A stretch of DNA of 64,000 bases from Rhynchopus sp. YZ270_cl-10 (taxonomy: Eukaryota; Euglenozoa; Diplonemea; Diplonemida; Diplonemidae): the NCBI GenBank assembly GCA_964035575.1, contig OZ037896.1:372001-436000 (forward strand), given 5' to 3'. Shown piece after piece: positions 40,442-50,612 of the stretch. Under the pieces are notes generated by a model that searched no databases, was not told the origin of the DNA, and saw only the letters and a program-made list of their open reading frames with translations. The translations under genes were made by a program, and so were the position numbers. Position 1 is the first letter of the stretch; every line of letters starts with the position of its first letter.

Positions 40442-40535
40442 CATTTATCCCTGAAAAAAAACAGAAAAAATAGGGGTATGATATACGTAAAATTCAAAAC
40501 CAAGGGGGGGGGTAGGGGGAGCCACCAAAGGCGTT

Positions 40536-41725
40536 TTGCTGTCCAAAACCCATTTTTTTGAAATTTCGGTGAAGAAATCCACTAAAACGGGCGTACCTGG
40601 CCGCAAATCGCCCTGGGGATCACCCATATATCCCAATAAACCACCTGACGACCTTCACAGAGCATATCTTGTCCAAAAAAAATCGATTTTTTGTGAAAAA
40701 ACACCCCAAAATTGCGTAACGCTCGCGTAACGCTTGGGGGCAAAAATTTAACACTTGCCAAGAAATTTCTCCAATCAGACAAAACTTCTTTTAAACACCC
40801 GAAAAACACCTCAGTCCACATCCGCTGAGGTCCCGGGGTGGAAATGTATGGTTTTTGCACCTTTTAGGGGCCCTGGGAGGGTCCCAGACGTATTCATGAG
40901 GGACGGAACCGCTTAAAATGCCCGAATTTACCTCTTTTTTAGGGTGCTTTTTCACCTTAAAAATTCAAAAAAAAGTGCTCAGACAATCACAGAAGTGTCA
41001 AAACCCCCTCGGAACTACTCGCCAGACCCCCTGTGGGGTGGAGAATCATATTTGTGATCACTTTTTGGCCTATTTTGCCCAAAATAACCCCGTGCCTCAC
41101 TTGTGCCTCACTTGTCCCAAAATGGGGTATTTTAGGCTATTTTGGGACAAGTGAGGCACAAGTGAGGCACGGGGTTATTTTGGGCAAAATAGGCCAAAAA
41201 GTGATCACAAATATGATTCTCCACCCCACAGGGGGTCTGGCGAGTAGTTCCGAGGGGGTTTTGACACTTCTGTGATTGTCTGAGCACTTTTTTTTGAATT
41301 TTTAAGGTGAAAAAGCACCCTAAAAAAGAGGTAAATTCGGGCATTTTAAGCGGTTCCGTCCCTCATGAATACGTCTGGGACCCTCCCAGGGCCCCTAAAA
41401 GGTGCAAAAACCATACATTTCCACCCCGGGACCTCAGCGGATGTGGACTGAGGTGTTTTTCGGGTGTTTAAAAGAAGTTTTGTCTGATTGGAGAAATTTC
41501 TTGGCAAGTGTTAAATTTTTGCCCCCAAGCGTTACGCGAGCGTTACGCAATTTTGGGGTGTTTTTTCACAAAAAATCGATTTTTTTTGGACAAGATATGC
41601 TCTGTGAAGGTCGTCAGGTGGTTTATTGGGATATATGGGTGATCCCCAGGGCGATTTGCGGCCAGGCACGCCCGTTTTAGTGGATTTCTTCACCGAAATG
41701 TCAAAAAAATGGTTTTGGACAGCAA
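40536..41725. mobile_element. 1.19-kb near-perfect palindrome (fold-back element)
   Basis: Left arm 40536-41123 and right arm 41139-41725 are inverted copies with very few differences, separated by only 15 bp. The same short frames appear on opposite strands in the two arms, which confirms the symmetry. No transposase is present. Such long arms with almost no loop suggest a fold-back DNA element or a recent inverted duplication. RNA from it would form a 580-bp double strand. Confidence 0.9.
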
Positions 41726-41744
41726 GTCCTTAAGGATTTCCTTC

Positions 41745-42010
41745 TACACGACGGTGATGTAACGGGTGTTACAAGTGGAGTTACAAGTGAGTTACATGTA
41801 ACTTTTGTTACATGTAACTCACTTGTAACTCACTTGTAACCCACTTGTAACCCACCAGTTACAACCTGATTTTGCCTGTAATTCATGTATCCCACTTGTA
41901 ACTCACTTGTAACTCACTTGTAACTCACTTGTAACTCACTTGTAACGGTTTTTCACTTGTAACGTTACATGTAACTTCACTTGTAATGTACTGTACATCA
42001 CCGTCGTGTA
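41745..42010. mobile_element. 266-bp element with 17-bp inverted ends and ACTTGTAACTC repeats
   Basis: The ends are TACACGACGGTGATGTA and its exact complement. The interior is built from about 15 partly degenerate units of the 11-mer CACTTGTAACT in mixed order, including inverted TTACATGTAA cores. It lies between the two larger fold-back elements. A MITE whose interior expanded as a minisatellite is the simplest reading. Confidence 0.7.
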
Positions 42011-42036
42011 CGTGGCTCCCCCTAAAGGGGGGGGGT

Positions 42037-42951
42037 AGGGTCAGCGACTTCCCGGTTTTTACGTGGGGACCAGTGTCCCAAAAACTATTTTTTCACTTTT
42101 TTCACTTCTGGGCATTTCCGAGTGGAAACCACCCTCATAATAGGCCTGGGGCACCCTGTGGGGTGAAATTTCACCAGTTATCCACCCCAGAATACGAAAA
42201 AATGCAAAAAAATAGTGAAAAGTGGCTTTTTCACGGGTTTGGCCATTTTGGGCAAAAGAGCCATTTTTCTGGAAAAACGCAAAAAAAATTTTTTAAAAAC
42301 AGCATAAATTACCCCCCTTTGCGGCAAATATGCCCCAAAAATGGTTTTTGCGTCAGGTTCCATAATGACTTATTTGAAAAAGTGTGTTTTTGAAAATGTT
42401 TTCCGGGCATGTTTTTGAGGTGTTTTTGTGGGTGTGTGGTGGACATTTGGAACTATCTGGGCTCCCGGAGTGCTTTTTCGGGGGTTTTCGTCAAAAATAT
42501 GACTCCCAGAACTCGCAAAATGCTTGCGTTTTTACTGTGCAGGGTGTGTGCAGGGTATGTGCAGGGTATTTTTTTTGACCTCAAAATACCAAAAAAACGC
42601 CAGAAAAAGTGCCAAAAATGTCAAAAACAGGTGGAAACAGACGCAAAAACCATTTTTGGGGCATATTTGCCGCAAAGGGGGGTAATTTATGCTGTTTTTT
42701 AAAACTTTTTTTTGCGTTTTTCCAGAAAAATGGCTCTTTTGCCCAAAATGGCCAAACCCGTGAAAAAGCCACTTTTCACTATTTTTTTTGCATTTTTTCG
42801 TATTCTGGGGTGGGTAACTGGTGAAATTTCACCCCACAGGGTGCCCCAGGCCTATTCTGGGGGTGGTTTCCACTCGGAAATGCCCAGAAGTGTAACAAAT
42901 ATTGAAAAAATAGTTTTTGGGACACTGGTTTACTAGGGAGTCGCTGACCCT
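42037..42951. mobile_element. 0.9-kb inverted-repeat element with 0.3-kb arms
   Basis: Left arm about 42037-42354 and right arm about 42640-42951 are inverted copies, starting AGGGTCAGCGACT on each side, with a 285-bp unique loop. The arms differ at several sites, so it is older than the palindrome at 40536-41725. No coding frame. A sequence like the 17-bp end of the neighbouring element (CACGACGGTGA) recurs just outside at about 42965, hinting at nested insertion. Confidence 0.85.
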
Positions 42952-43753
42952 AAGGGGGGGGGGCACGACGGTGACTGTATTTTTTTCTGTGAGAAGTTGG
43001 AGAATATGGGGGGGCGGGAGTATGGGGGGTGCTATTTGTGTGTGTCGACAAAGAAATAAAATTCCGGGTTCCAGAAAAACCTCCCTCCCTTATTATGGAA
43101 TTTTTTTTTTTACTGTCTTTTTAAATGTTGCGCTTAGCACCACTCATCTTCTTTGACTTCTTCTCTTTAACGCTTTTTTTTCTCTTCAAAATGATAATGT
43201 TTCGGGAGGTGGGAGTGAGAGGCAATTGTAACCCGTCAATCAGGCGGGTGTTGTAGACATAGTACAAACACGCAGACACGCACAACTCCTTTTGACCACT
43301 TCACATCATCATCACCTCTTTCTTTGCCTTCTGTGAAAACATTTCAACACCACCCAATTTTTTTTTACCCCACTTTTTTTTTTGCATCGCTTTGGTACCA
43401 CAACCTTTGCAGAGAGCGATGAGAGACAAGGAGAACCTCTCGTCTTTATCCTTATTTTTTTTGTTTTTGTTTTTGTTTCGCTTTTTTCCTGAGGATAGAG
43501 GGAGATAGGGGAGGGTCTGCATTTTACTTTTTTTGAAAACTTGGTTGTATTAGTGTAGCCACCCTAGAGTGTGCTCCACTATTTTTTTTTTTTTGAAAAA
43601 AAACTTTGTATTAGTGTAGTACACCCAGACACCCCAAGGATGAGATCCACTATATAATGCACTTTGTTTTCTGTGGTAAATTGGTACACAAAATTGCCCC
43701 ATTTTGACACCAAAATATGAGAAAAAGAGACAATAAGTCGTAGCTATAACCGC
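42952..43753. other. Intergenic with dispersed repeats, no gene seen
   Basis: T-rich DNA holding two adjacent copies of dispersed repeat family B (about 43532-43582 and 43594-43655). Frames here are lysine-rich artefacts. Confidence 0.5.
43532..43655 (+). repeat. Two tandem copies of dispersed repeat family B
   Basis: Each has poly(T), TTTGAAAA, a GTATTAGTGTAG core, CACCC and a GATG/GTG...CTCCACTA tail. The second copy reads CCAAGGATGAGATCCACTA. Confidence 0.6.
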
Positions 43754-44151
43754 TTACTTTGCAGGGGCTGCTGCAGGAGCTGCGGCAGGTGTTTCCTTAT
43801 CGGATGGGTGGTTCGGCCTCTCCTCCTCGTCGAACTGTGCAGCGGGAGGCCCCTTCTGTGCCTGCAGCATCTTCCTACCCTGCTCGATCTTGTCGAGAGG
43901 CATCCACTGCCAGCCGTATGGGTGCACCCACACCCATGCATAACCGCGTGAGGGGCCTTCGCCGACTGCGCGTGGAGGACGCGATCTGTAGTGGTGTGTG
44001 TGTGTGTTTTTGAAAGCAAGGTGTGGGTAGAAAAAAGCGCTGATTGCACATACGGGTCCTCGTACTGCCCCTTCATCGCGTTGATCTGCATCTGTTGTCG
44101 GCGGACCCGTTCGAACTCCTCTTGTCTGTTGTGTTTTGAGTATTTTCCCAC
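43754..44151 (-). CDS. Small two-exon protein with aromatic-rich core, function unknown
   Basis: Exon 1 ends at 44054 (GAGGACCC before GTATGT) and exon 2 starts at 43985 after CACTACAG, giving a 68-bp intron at 43986-44053 that keeps frame. Upstream residues HNRQEEFERVRRQQMQINAM look coding, but the frame only opens at a GTG at 44151; the first ATG is at 44091, so the real 5' end may lie in another exon. Exon 2 encodes GYAWVWVHPYGWQWMPLDK, then a charged, Pro/Ala-rich tail ending APAAAPAK. I recognise no family. It lies just downstream of the DnaJ gene on the same strand. Confidence 0.6.
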
Positions 44152-44293
44152 CCTCCTTCACCCCCTGTAGGGTCACAACACAGGAAACCAAAAACCAAGT
44201 GGTAAGTACTCTGCGGGTTAAAAAAACACACACACATCTGGACCGTAAAAATGTTACAACTCTCGGAAAAAATCGAAAAAGTCCCAGAATTTT

Positions 44294-44955
44294 TTATGGT
44301 CCATGCATTTTACGTCCACAGTACTTATTCTTTTTGTGCCATTTTTTTCCACTGTCCGCATACCTCCTCCGCCTCTCTGTCTCGTCCCCGGAGAAGAGAC
44401 CCCCTATGAGCGGGAACATTGCAAAGGCGAATATGACTGCGATGACAACACGCGTGGCAAGGTCGAGCTCACCCTTGGCCTTTTTGCGTATCCGCTCCTC
44501 CTCCTCCTGCACACGTTGGTACTCCGCACGCTGCGACCAGGCACGGTGCATGCGCGGGTCGTAGCCCCCTGCCCGTGTATACGGGTTCCAGTCCTGCGTC
44601 GGATGCCGCCCACTACGCGCACTGTGCTGCCCACCAGGCTCACCTGCATTCCCTCTCCGATAAGGGTTCCGCCCCTGCCCCTGCCCCTGCCCCTGCCCCT
44701 GCCGTTCCTGGCTGCTGGCCTCCCCTGAGGTGATTTCTTCGTACGCCTTCTTCACCTTCTTGAACATCTCCTCGCCGTTCTTATTCAAATCAGGGTGGTA
44801 CTTCTTTGCCAGCTTGTGGTATGCATCCTGCACAGGTGGGTAAAATGGGGGGTAAGGTGTGTGGGTTGTTGTACCTTTACTGCCTTTTCGTCTGCGTTCT
44901 TCGAGACGCCCAGCGTCGCCCATGGGTTGCAGAGACGCACGCTGCGTCTGAGCAT
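44294..44955 (-). CDS. Mitochondrial-type J-domain (DnaJ) membrane co-chaperone (204 aa)
   Basis: Exon 1 44875-44955, intron 44828-44874 (47 bp, gt...ag), exon 2 44294-44827. The spliced N-terminus MLRRSVRLCNPWATLGVSK looks like a mitochondrial presequence running into a J domain. The HPD motif (KKYHPDLNKNG) that stimulates Hsp70 ATPase lies across the exon 2 start, followed by a (GQ)n-rich linker in place of the usual G/F region. A single transmembrane helix (ATRVVIAVIFAFAMFPLIGGLF) and a basic tail follow. There is no zinc-finger or client-binding domain, so it is a type III J protein, perhaps recruiting mtHsp70 at a membrane. Endoplasmic location is the alternative. Confidence 0.88.
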
Positions 44956-45988
44956 CGTGTGTTACGCTGCCGTGGTGCCCACGCAACTACGGCACGTCAA
45001 CCCCCCCCTCTTCGCCACCCCCCACCCCCTCCACTGTCCCGGCAAGGGTGTGCAATGGGTGTCCTATGTGTGGGGAGGTGTCTGAATGGGGGTAAAAAAA
45101 GTGCAGTTGTGAGGAGGTTAGGTGCAGCAGTGGGTTTTTCTAGTACAGTTGGATTATTGGCGACCAAAAAAAAGTCGCCAAATTGCAAGAAAAACCCCCA
45201 AAATCCTCCAATATTTTTTTCGCCAAGTTTCTTGTCCAACTGTATCCGATTTCCTAGCGGGGAGGTTGTGGTGTGTCTATAACCCTGTTGCTGCCCGCGT
45301 ACTGCGGTTTCTTGTTGGTCTACTCAGTGGGGTTACACATAGGGGGGAACAGTGCGTTGTAGTTTGGGGTGCAGTCCTGAATCTTAGAGAGGGGGTAAAA
45401 CAGACCAGAGCTTTTTTTTTAGTCTCTTTTTTGCTTTATTTCAATCATTCTGTTAAAAAAAACTGTCCTCGAGTGGGGTCACACTTTTTTTTGGAGAGAA
45501 GACCATTTTATTGTCCCAACCTATTCAAGACTCGAGAGTGGAGATTACGGATACCAAAAAAAAAGGGTCTTTTTTTTTGGAAATAAGGGGGGGGTGGAGA
45601 CGTGCCCAGGTAGTGTTTGCACTCTTGTAAACGAATCATAACAAAAAAAAAAAAAAAAGAACACACACTTAGTTAATTAGGGCTTGAAAGGTAACAACGC
45701 AGTGTGTGTGTTGTGTTGGTGTTTTGCTACTAGCTGAGTTTTTGACCCGAGGTTGGCGGTGTTTGGCGGAAGTTGATATCCGGCTCAAATCAGGTGGTTG
45801 CCATCCACTAAAGCACCGAAGCCCACCTCGGTGGGCTATGCTTTTTCTTCAAAAAGTGGGATAGTACGCAATGCTGTTTTCGACCCAGCCTTCTTATCCT
45901 GGCTCCTTTCCCCCCCCCATTAATCCCCCTATCACAAAACCCCATCCCATTTTTTTTCTTCTTTTTTCTCGGTGGAATTCTCTCTTTT
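44956..45988. other. Intergenic, no gene seen
   Basis: Contains a 97-bp Tc1/mariner-type MITE and, at about 45826-45850, a GCCCACctcgGTGGGC hairpin before a T-run. I could not fit that hairpin to any tRNA or small-RNA model. Confidence 0.45.
45146..45242. mobile_element. Tc1/mariner-type MITE (97 bp)
   Basis: CAGTTGGA at the left and TCCAACTG at the right, directly flanked by TA on both sides. TA duplication with CAGT ends is characteristic of Tc1/mariner. No coding capacity. Confidence 0.7.
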
Positions 45989-46411
45989 TTACTTCCGCTT
46001 TTTCAACGCCGGTTCCTGTAAAAAAGAACAGTTAAAACATAAACCTAAAACCTCTCGTTAGCCACCTTATAACAGTGTTGCCACAGATGTGCAATCTCCA
46101 CTTCTCCACTATCTTCACTGTTTTCTATACTAACATACCTCAGGGGACCGTGTCTGCTGTGCCTGTTGTGTCTGTTGTGCCTGTTGCACCTGCTGTGCCT
46201 GCTGGAGCTGGTTCATCCTCTGCAGCATCTGGACGTCTCCATTGGGGATGCCTCTCTTGAAGGCAGGGTTCGCAGTGTGCGACTCACGCTGGTACTCAGC
46301 ACCTATGAAGATGAGCTGGCAGATGTGCATCATGATCGTCATCTGTGCGTTGTTGTTGTATTGTGGTTTTTCTTTGTGATAATCTGCTGTGCAACAGTCT
46401 TCATTCTTCAT
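45989..46411 (-). CDS. Small Gln-rich protein ending in KKRK, two exons (99 aa)
   Basis: Exon 1 46139-46411 from ATG 46411; donor CCTGAG before GTATGTTAG; intron 46016-46138 (123 bp); tiny exon 2 45989-46015 after TTTTTTACAG, adding EPALKKRK and a stop in frame. The protein has a short hydrophobic stretch (MTIMMHICQLIFIGA), a central GIPNGDVQMLQRMNQL and a QQAQQ repeat run. The C-terminal KKRK could be an ER-retrieval KKxx signal or a basic nuclear tail. No family recognised. The intron holds parts of dispersed repeat families A and C. It lies 36 bp beyond the stop of the TMX-like gene on the same strand. Confidence 0.6.
46037..46110. repeat. Dispersed repeats A and C inside an intron
   Basis: TAAACCTAAAACCTCTCGTT plus a GCCACCTT tail (family A), followed by GTTGCCACAGATGTGCAATC and TCCACTT (family C). 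Their presence in an intron shows that the repeats are spliced out of at least one mRNA. Confidence 0.5.
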
Positions 46412-46447
46412 TTACTTCAAAACCTACCGCCCTTTTCTCTTAAACGC

Positions 46448-47994
46448 TCATAGAATTAAGTAAAAATGCTTCCATACCGACAAGGCGCATATTGCCACGA
46501 CAAGCCCGATGAACAGAACGTCGCTCTGTGCCCCTCTACGAAGCTCGTGAAGGTACGGCAGCAACGAGGGTGCAATACGCTGCACCGGGCCAAGCACATA
46601 GCCCGCAGGACCGTTGAAGGTCGGGCGGAGCTCCCCGGAGTTGATGTCTTGGATGAAGCGCTCGACGGCTGCCTTCATCACACCGTCCGTGTCTTCACGG
46701 TTGCTGACTGCGTGCTGCACCGCGATACGCACGGAGTCTGCCGTGTACGCACTTTCATCCTCCACACAATACACAATCACCGCAGGCAAATCTGCTGCCG
46801 GCACCAAATCCTCAACCCACTCCAAAAAGTTGACCCCATCCAACCACCCAAAGGTGAAGTCCTCTGCGATAGGCAGCTGCGACACCTCTCTCAGCACCTT
46901 CAGGTATGGGCGGACGTCTTCCCACTCTCCTTCACGCGAGATGAACATCAGGAGACGCGGGCTTTTGTCCTTTGCGAGGTGGTGGAAGGTGCTCTGGTCG
47001 ATGCGGTCCACGGCAAGGTGTTTGTGCTTGATCACCCACTCCATCACAGAACGGAGTCTGACGGAGTCGAGTTCGTCGCCCATGCATTCGTCGACGGAGC
47101 CCTTTTCTGGAAAGATCTCTTGTGTGCCAACGTCGTTGATGAGGAACGCTGTGTTCTGCCCGCCACACAGCGCCGAATCCGAAGGGTGTGTCCCGAAGTA
47201 CGCCCGGAGGTACGTCAATCCCCTCGAAGCAATCCAGCGTACCTGCTCGGTGGGCTCGCCATCTGGTGTGCAGAAGACAAAGACGTTCACATCGTCACGT
47301 GCCTGCAGCACCTTGATGTCCGCTTCATTGAATTTGAGTACATGAAGCTTTTCGTCGCCAATGCGTTCCACAAAGCGTACGAAGTCGTCGACACTGCGTG
47401 GACCTTCGTACTTCATCATGTCGGAGCCTTTAATGCTGTAGAGGGGTGGTAGTGGTTGTAGAGGCTGATTGGTGGATGTTCAGTTGTACTGTTTCGTTGC
47501 AAAGCAATGGCTAAGAAAATTTGAAAGATGTGTCACCCACATCTTTATCACAAAAAAATACCAACAAAACTCTCTCTCTCTCTCTGGTGCTCTGAATGGT
47601 GCTTTTTGTAGGGTTTTGTTGTGTTGTCGTCTCTTTGGATTTGGTATTGGTGTAATTTAAAAGGTTAACCATACGAGTAACGGAAGCTTGGGTAGCTGTG
47701 GACCCCCATCTCGTCGCACACTGCCTTGCCGTCCTCTCTGGTGCAGTCGACCATGCCTAGTTTGACACCTTCGCCTGCCTTCTCTGATGCCTCCGCGAAC
47801 AGAGGCTTCACACGCTTGCAGTGCCCGCACCACGGTGCCCAGAACATGACCAGCCAGGCCCCCTCCTGCATCTGCTCCTCCAGGTTGTCCTCCGTCAGCG
47901 CGACGGTGTTCTTCGGGTCGAAGTCTTCGCCGACCACTGCAGTGCAGCAGAGGATCGTCAACACTGCTACTGAGTTCATTGCAGCATATCGCAT
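46448..47994 (-). CDS. TMX/PDI-like transmembrane thioredoxin-domain protein (435 aa)
   Basis: Exon 1 47675-47994, intron 47436-47674 (239 bp; donor GTATGG, acceptor CTCTACAG), exon 2 46448-47435. The join is in phase and restores a continuous thioredoxin fold (YPSFRYS to IKGSDMMKYEGPRS). Signal peptide (MNSVAVLTILCCTAVVG), then a thioredoxin domain with active site W55-C56-G57-H58-C59-K60, a PDI-type dithiol. Exon 2 supplies further thioredoxin-like modules without a CxxC and ends in a membrane helix (SDVLFIGLVVAICALSVW) with a short tail. This layout matches TMX3-like ER oxidoreductases, which make or isomerise disulfides in secretory cargo. No KKxx or KDEL is visible at the end. Confidence 0.88.
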
Positions 47995-48380
47995 TGCGTT
48001 AAGGGGGAGGAGGAGGAGGAGGGAGGGGGTCTGGAGGGGGTGTTGGAGGAGGGTGAAGTGTGTCAGAGAAAAATGCAAAAAATGCCTTTTTTTCCAGTAT
48101 TGGTGAGATAGTGTGCCCCCAACAATCCTTAAAAAAAGATGTGATTTTTTTCTGATTTTTTTTCTAATCTTTTTTGTGGACATAGTGAATGATCACCCTA
48201 CTGTCGTATATTTTTGTGGGTGTTGGATGGACACAGATCGACGGTCCAGGGGGGATCTATTGGTTGAATAACACTGTGGGGAAAACAAGACAGGCGCCCT
48301 GGAAAGAGTGCCGGCCTCCTCCCTTCCCATCCTCACTCTCTTCCCATCGCACACCTTCAACGCCCTCCCACACACGGTGC
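47995..48380. other. Intergenic, no gene seen
   Basis: Includes a GGA-rich run at about 48002-48025 just upstream of the TMX-like start codon. Nothing else is recognised. Confidence 0.4.
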
Positions 48381-50612
48381 TCATCGCACCATCCGCGGTC
48401 TCCCTGTCGGTGCTGGCGCAGTCTTTGCCAACAACGCCTCTGTGATTTGCCTATTGTTCGCAATATTCGCCGGCGCTGCATGCGGCTGGAGCAGCGCGGG
48501 CATCTTACTGTGGATGACCTGCAGGGCCTGCTGCAGGTTTGCGTGGCGCTCTTCTGAGGCGGACTGGGTTTGGTTTGAGATTGACGTGCACACCTGCTGC
48601 CACCACACTGAGGTGTGCGCGAGCAACTCCACATGCCCTGCACGCATCCGCGCCCCACCATTCAACGGACAGTCCTGAAGAGTCTCCAACAGCAACATCT
48701 CATCCGCCAGCTCCGCCTCTCTCTCGCACACCATACGCAACGTATGCGCATCATGCGCACCCAGCCGCCCCTCATCCGCACCACTCCCCACCGACAACAG
48801 CACACTACGCAACCTTCTCGACAACGCTGTCACACAACGCTCCGTTTCCTTTAGGGTAGTCTCCTTCAACACTTTCATCCCAACTGCTCCAATAAAGTCC
48901 TGATCGTTGTGCACCGGAGTCTCCTCCACCACATCGCTATGCCCCGGAGCGACAAATCTCGAAGGAGTAAAATCCGCAAGCAACCTGGCAGTGTCCGCTT
49001 TCGCCTCACTCTTTTTGTTCCGCGCCCGTTGTACCCTCGAATCGTTCATATGGGCCATACGAAGCGAAACAATAAACTGACTTTGCAACGCAGCAGAACG
49101 CGACGTGCTTGCCTGCTTTGAAAGCGCTGGGGGGACCTGCCATTTTGATGATATTGCATGGCAGGCTTCAGCGCTTTTTATTCTTTCCTCGCGATGATGC
49201 ATTGCGGACATCCATGTGTCTAAGGTTTCAGTGTTCGCTTTTAGTCGTCCTAATTTGGTGTCTAATAAAAGGTCTTCTTCTCGAAGTCGGAGTTGCCAGG
49301 CTTCGAGCTCTGCTTTTTCTCTTTCTGTGTAGGAGAGACGTTCCTGTCCGAGAGAGATGTCGTTTTCGGCGGTACGTAGGCGTTCTTTTATTGCTGCGGA
49401 TCGAAGCGCTACTTCTTCTCTGAGGTTGTCCCGTAGAATGCAGAGTTCAGTGTTTGCGCGGATCTTTGCCGCAATGCTGTCGGTGTGTCTCGAGAGATTC
49501 GCCTTTCTTGCCTCAGTCTCGCGAATCTGAGAGGAAAGCTGCGCCCCCGCTTCTTTCGCAACCCGGCACCTCTTTGTAACGCTTTGCAAATCGCTCTTCG
49601 TCTCTTCTGTGTTCCGTGCTAATTTTGCTTCGGTATTATGATAATGATTCGTTTCTCTGGTCAGCTCTGCCGTAGATTCACACACCCGCGACAGCACACC
49701 CCTTTGAGTGTCCAAATGAAAGGTTAAATCCTCTTCTACAGAGCGTACTGTTGCCTCCTCTGCTGCAGTTGCCATGTTCTCTTCGTGCATTCTTGTTGCA
49801 AGGAGCAGTTCTGAGCATGCAACCCTTGAGGCAGCTTCACCACTAACGCGTTCTTCTCGTTTTACTCGGTCATCCCATTGGAGGATGCCGTGTTTTTCTC
49901 GGAGGAGTTCGGCCCTTCTGGTGTTCATATCGTCTTCGATGGTGATGTGCTCTTTTAGCCAGATGCGTTCTGCCTCGCAGAGTGTAGCTTCTTCTGCATC
50001 GAGGGCCGCTTTGGCGATGAGGATGTGTTCGCATTTTGCTGCGAGAGCGGCAGCGAGAATGGTTTCACGTTCTTTCGCTTCGCAAACCTGCTTTTCTCGT
50101 AGAATTAAATCTCCTGCCCCAGAGGCGAGCTGAGTAAGCTTTGCCTTCAACTCCTGCCGACGTACCCGAAGTTGGAGGCGGAGCTCCGCGTTGTTGCTGC
50201 AGTCTGCCTCGCGTTTGTCCAGAGAGGTCAGCCGGTCGTCCAGCGTTTTCTCCAATTTTTTTAGCGTCTTCCGTTTCTCTTCATGCCTCGCAAGTTGTAT
50301 CCCTAACTCCTCCATGCGATTTTTCCTTTCTTCTGCATCATCCTGTTCATTCGGCGGTGCAGGCGTCTCGCTTTCCCTTGCAGAAGAAGGGGATCGGGAG
50401 GTACGTCGCGCCCCAGCGCTGTTCTGCACTGCCCGAACACCCCGAGGACCCCCGCTGAACCCCAAAGGGGAGACCCCAGAGCTATGCGAGGCCTTCATGT
50501 TCTCATCGAGCAGCGTCGTGGTGGGTGATACAGGGCATTTCCCTTTGTCCTCGGGAAACCCAAACCCCGCAGTGGTCGGGGTCAAGCTCAGAGGTGTAAT
50601 AGGGGTGGACAT
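48381..50612 (-). CDS. Long coiled-coil protein (743 aa), single exon
   Basis: The ATG at 50612 begins MSTPITPLSLTPTTAGFGF. Residues 1-100 are Ser/Pro/Thr-rich and disordered. From about 95 to 520 nearly continuous heptads rich in Glu, Lys, Arg and Leu form a coiled coil (for example EEKRKTLKKLEKTLDDRL and TEREKAELEAWQLRLREED). The remaining part is mixed helical with a WWQQVCTS segment and a basic, disordered tail. This is the form of centrosomal, basal-body, flagellar or cytoskeletal scaffolds, but I see no named domain. Coding is unusually long for this window without an intron. Confidence 0.8.
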   Translation of the reverse strand: MSTPITPLSLTPTTAGFGFPEDKGKCPVSPTTTLLDENMKASHSSGVSPLGFSGGPRGVRAVQNSAGARRTSRSPSSARESETPAPPNEQDDAEERKNRMEELGIQLARHEEKRKTLKKLEKTLDDRLTSLDKREADCSNNAELRLQLRVRRQELKAKLTQLASGAGDLILREKQVCEAKERETILAAALAAKCEHILIAKAALDAEEATLCEAERIWLKEHITIEDDMNTRRAELLREKHGILQWDDRVKREERVSGEAASRVACSELLLATRMHEENMATAAEEATVRSVEEDLTFHLDTQRGVLSRVCESTAELTRETNHYHNTEAKLARNTEETKSDLQSVTKRCRVAKEAGAQLSSQIRETEARKANLSRHTDSIAAKIRANTELCILRDNLREEVALRSAAIKERLRTAENDISLGQERLSYTEREKAELEAWQLRLREEDLLLDTKLGRLKANTETLDTWMSAMHHREERIKSAEACHAISSKWQVPPALSKQASTSRSAALQSQFIVSLRMAHMNDSRVQRARNKKSEAKADTARLLADFTPSRFVAPGHSDVVEETPVHNDQDFIGAVGMKVLKETTLKETERCVTALSRRLRSVLLSVGSGADEGRLGAHDAHTLRMVCEREAELADEMLLLETLQDCPLNGGARMRAGHVELLAHTSVWWQQVCTSISNQTQSASEERHANLQQALQVIHSKMPALLQPHAAPANIANNRQITEALLAKTAPAPTGRPRMVR

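Noticed and set aside
41760-42005. CRISPR-like array
   Set aside because: The ACTTGTAACTC units are contiguous or inverted, without unique spacers of constant size, and the host is a eukaryote.
45730-45860. Possible tRNA or small RNA gene with hairpin and T-run
   Set aside because: GGCTCAAATCA looks faintly like a B box, but the stems needed for a tRNA do not form, and no other RNA family fits.
48193-48661. Small frames between the TMX-like and coiled-coil genes
   Set aside because: They overlap the 3' end of the 743-residue gene in other frames and show no family features.
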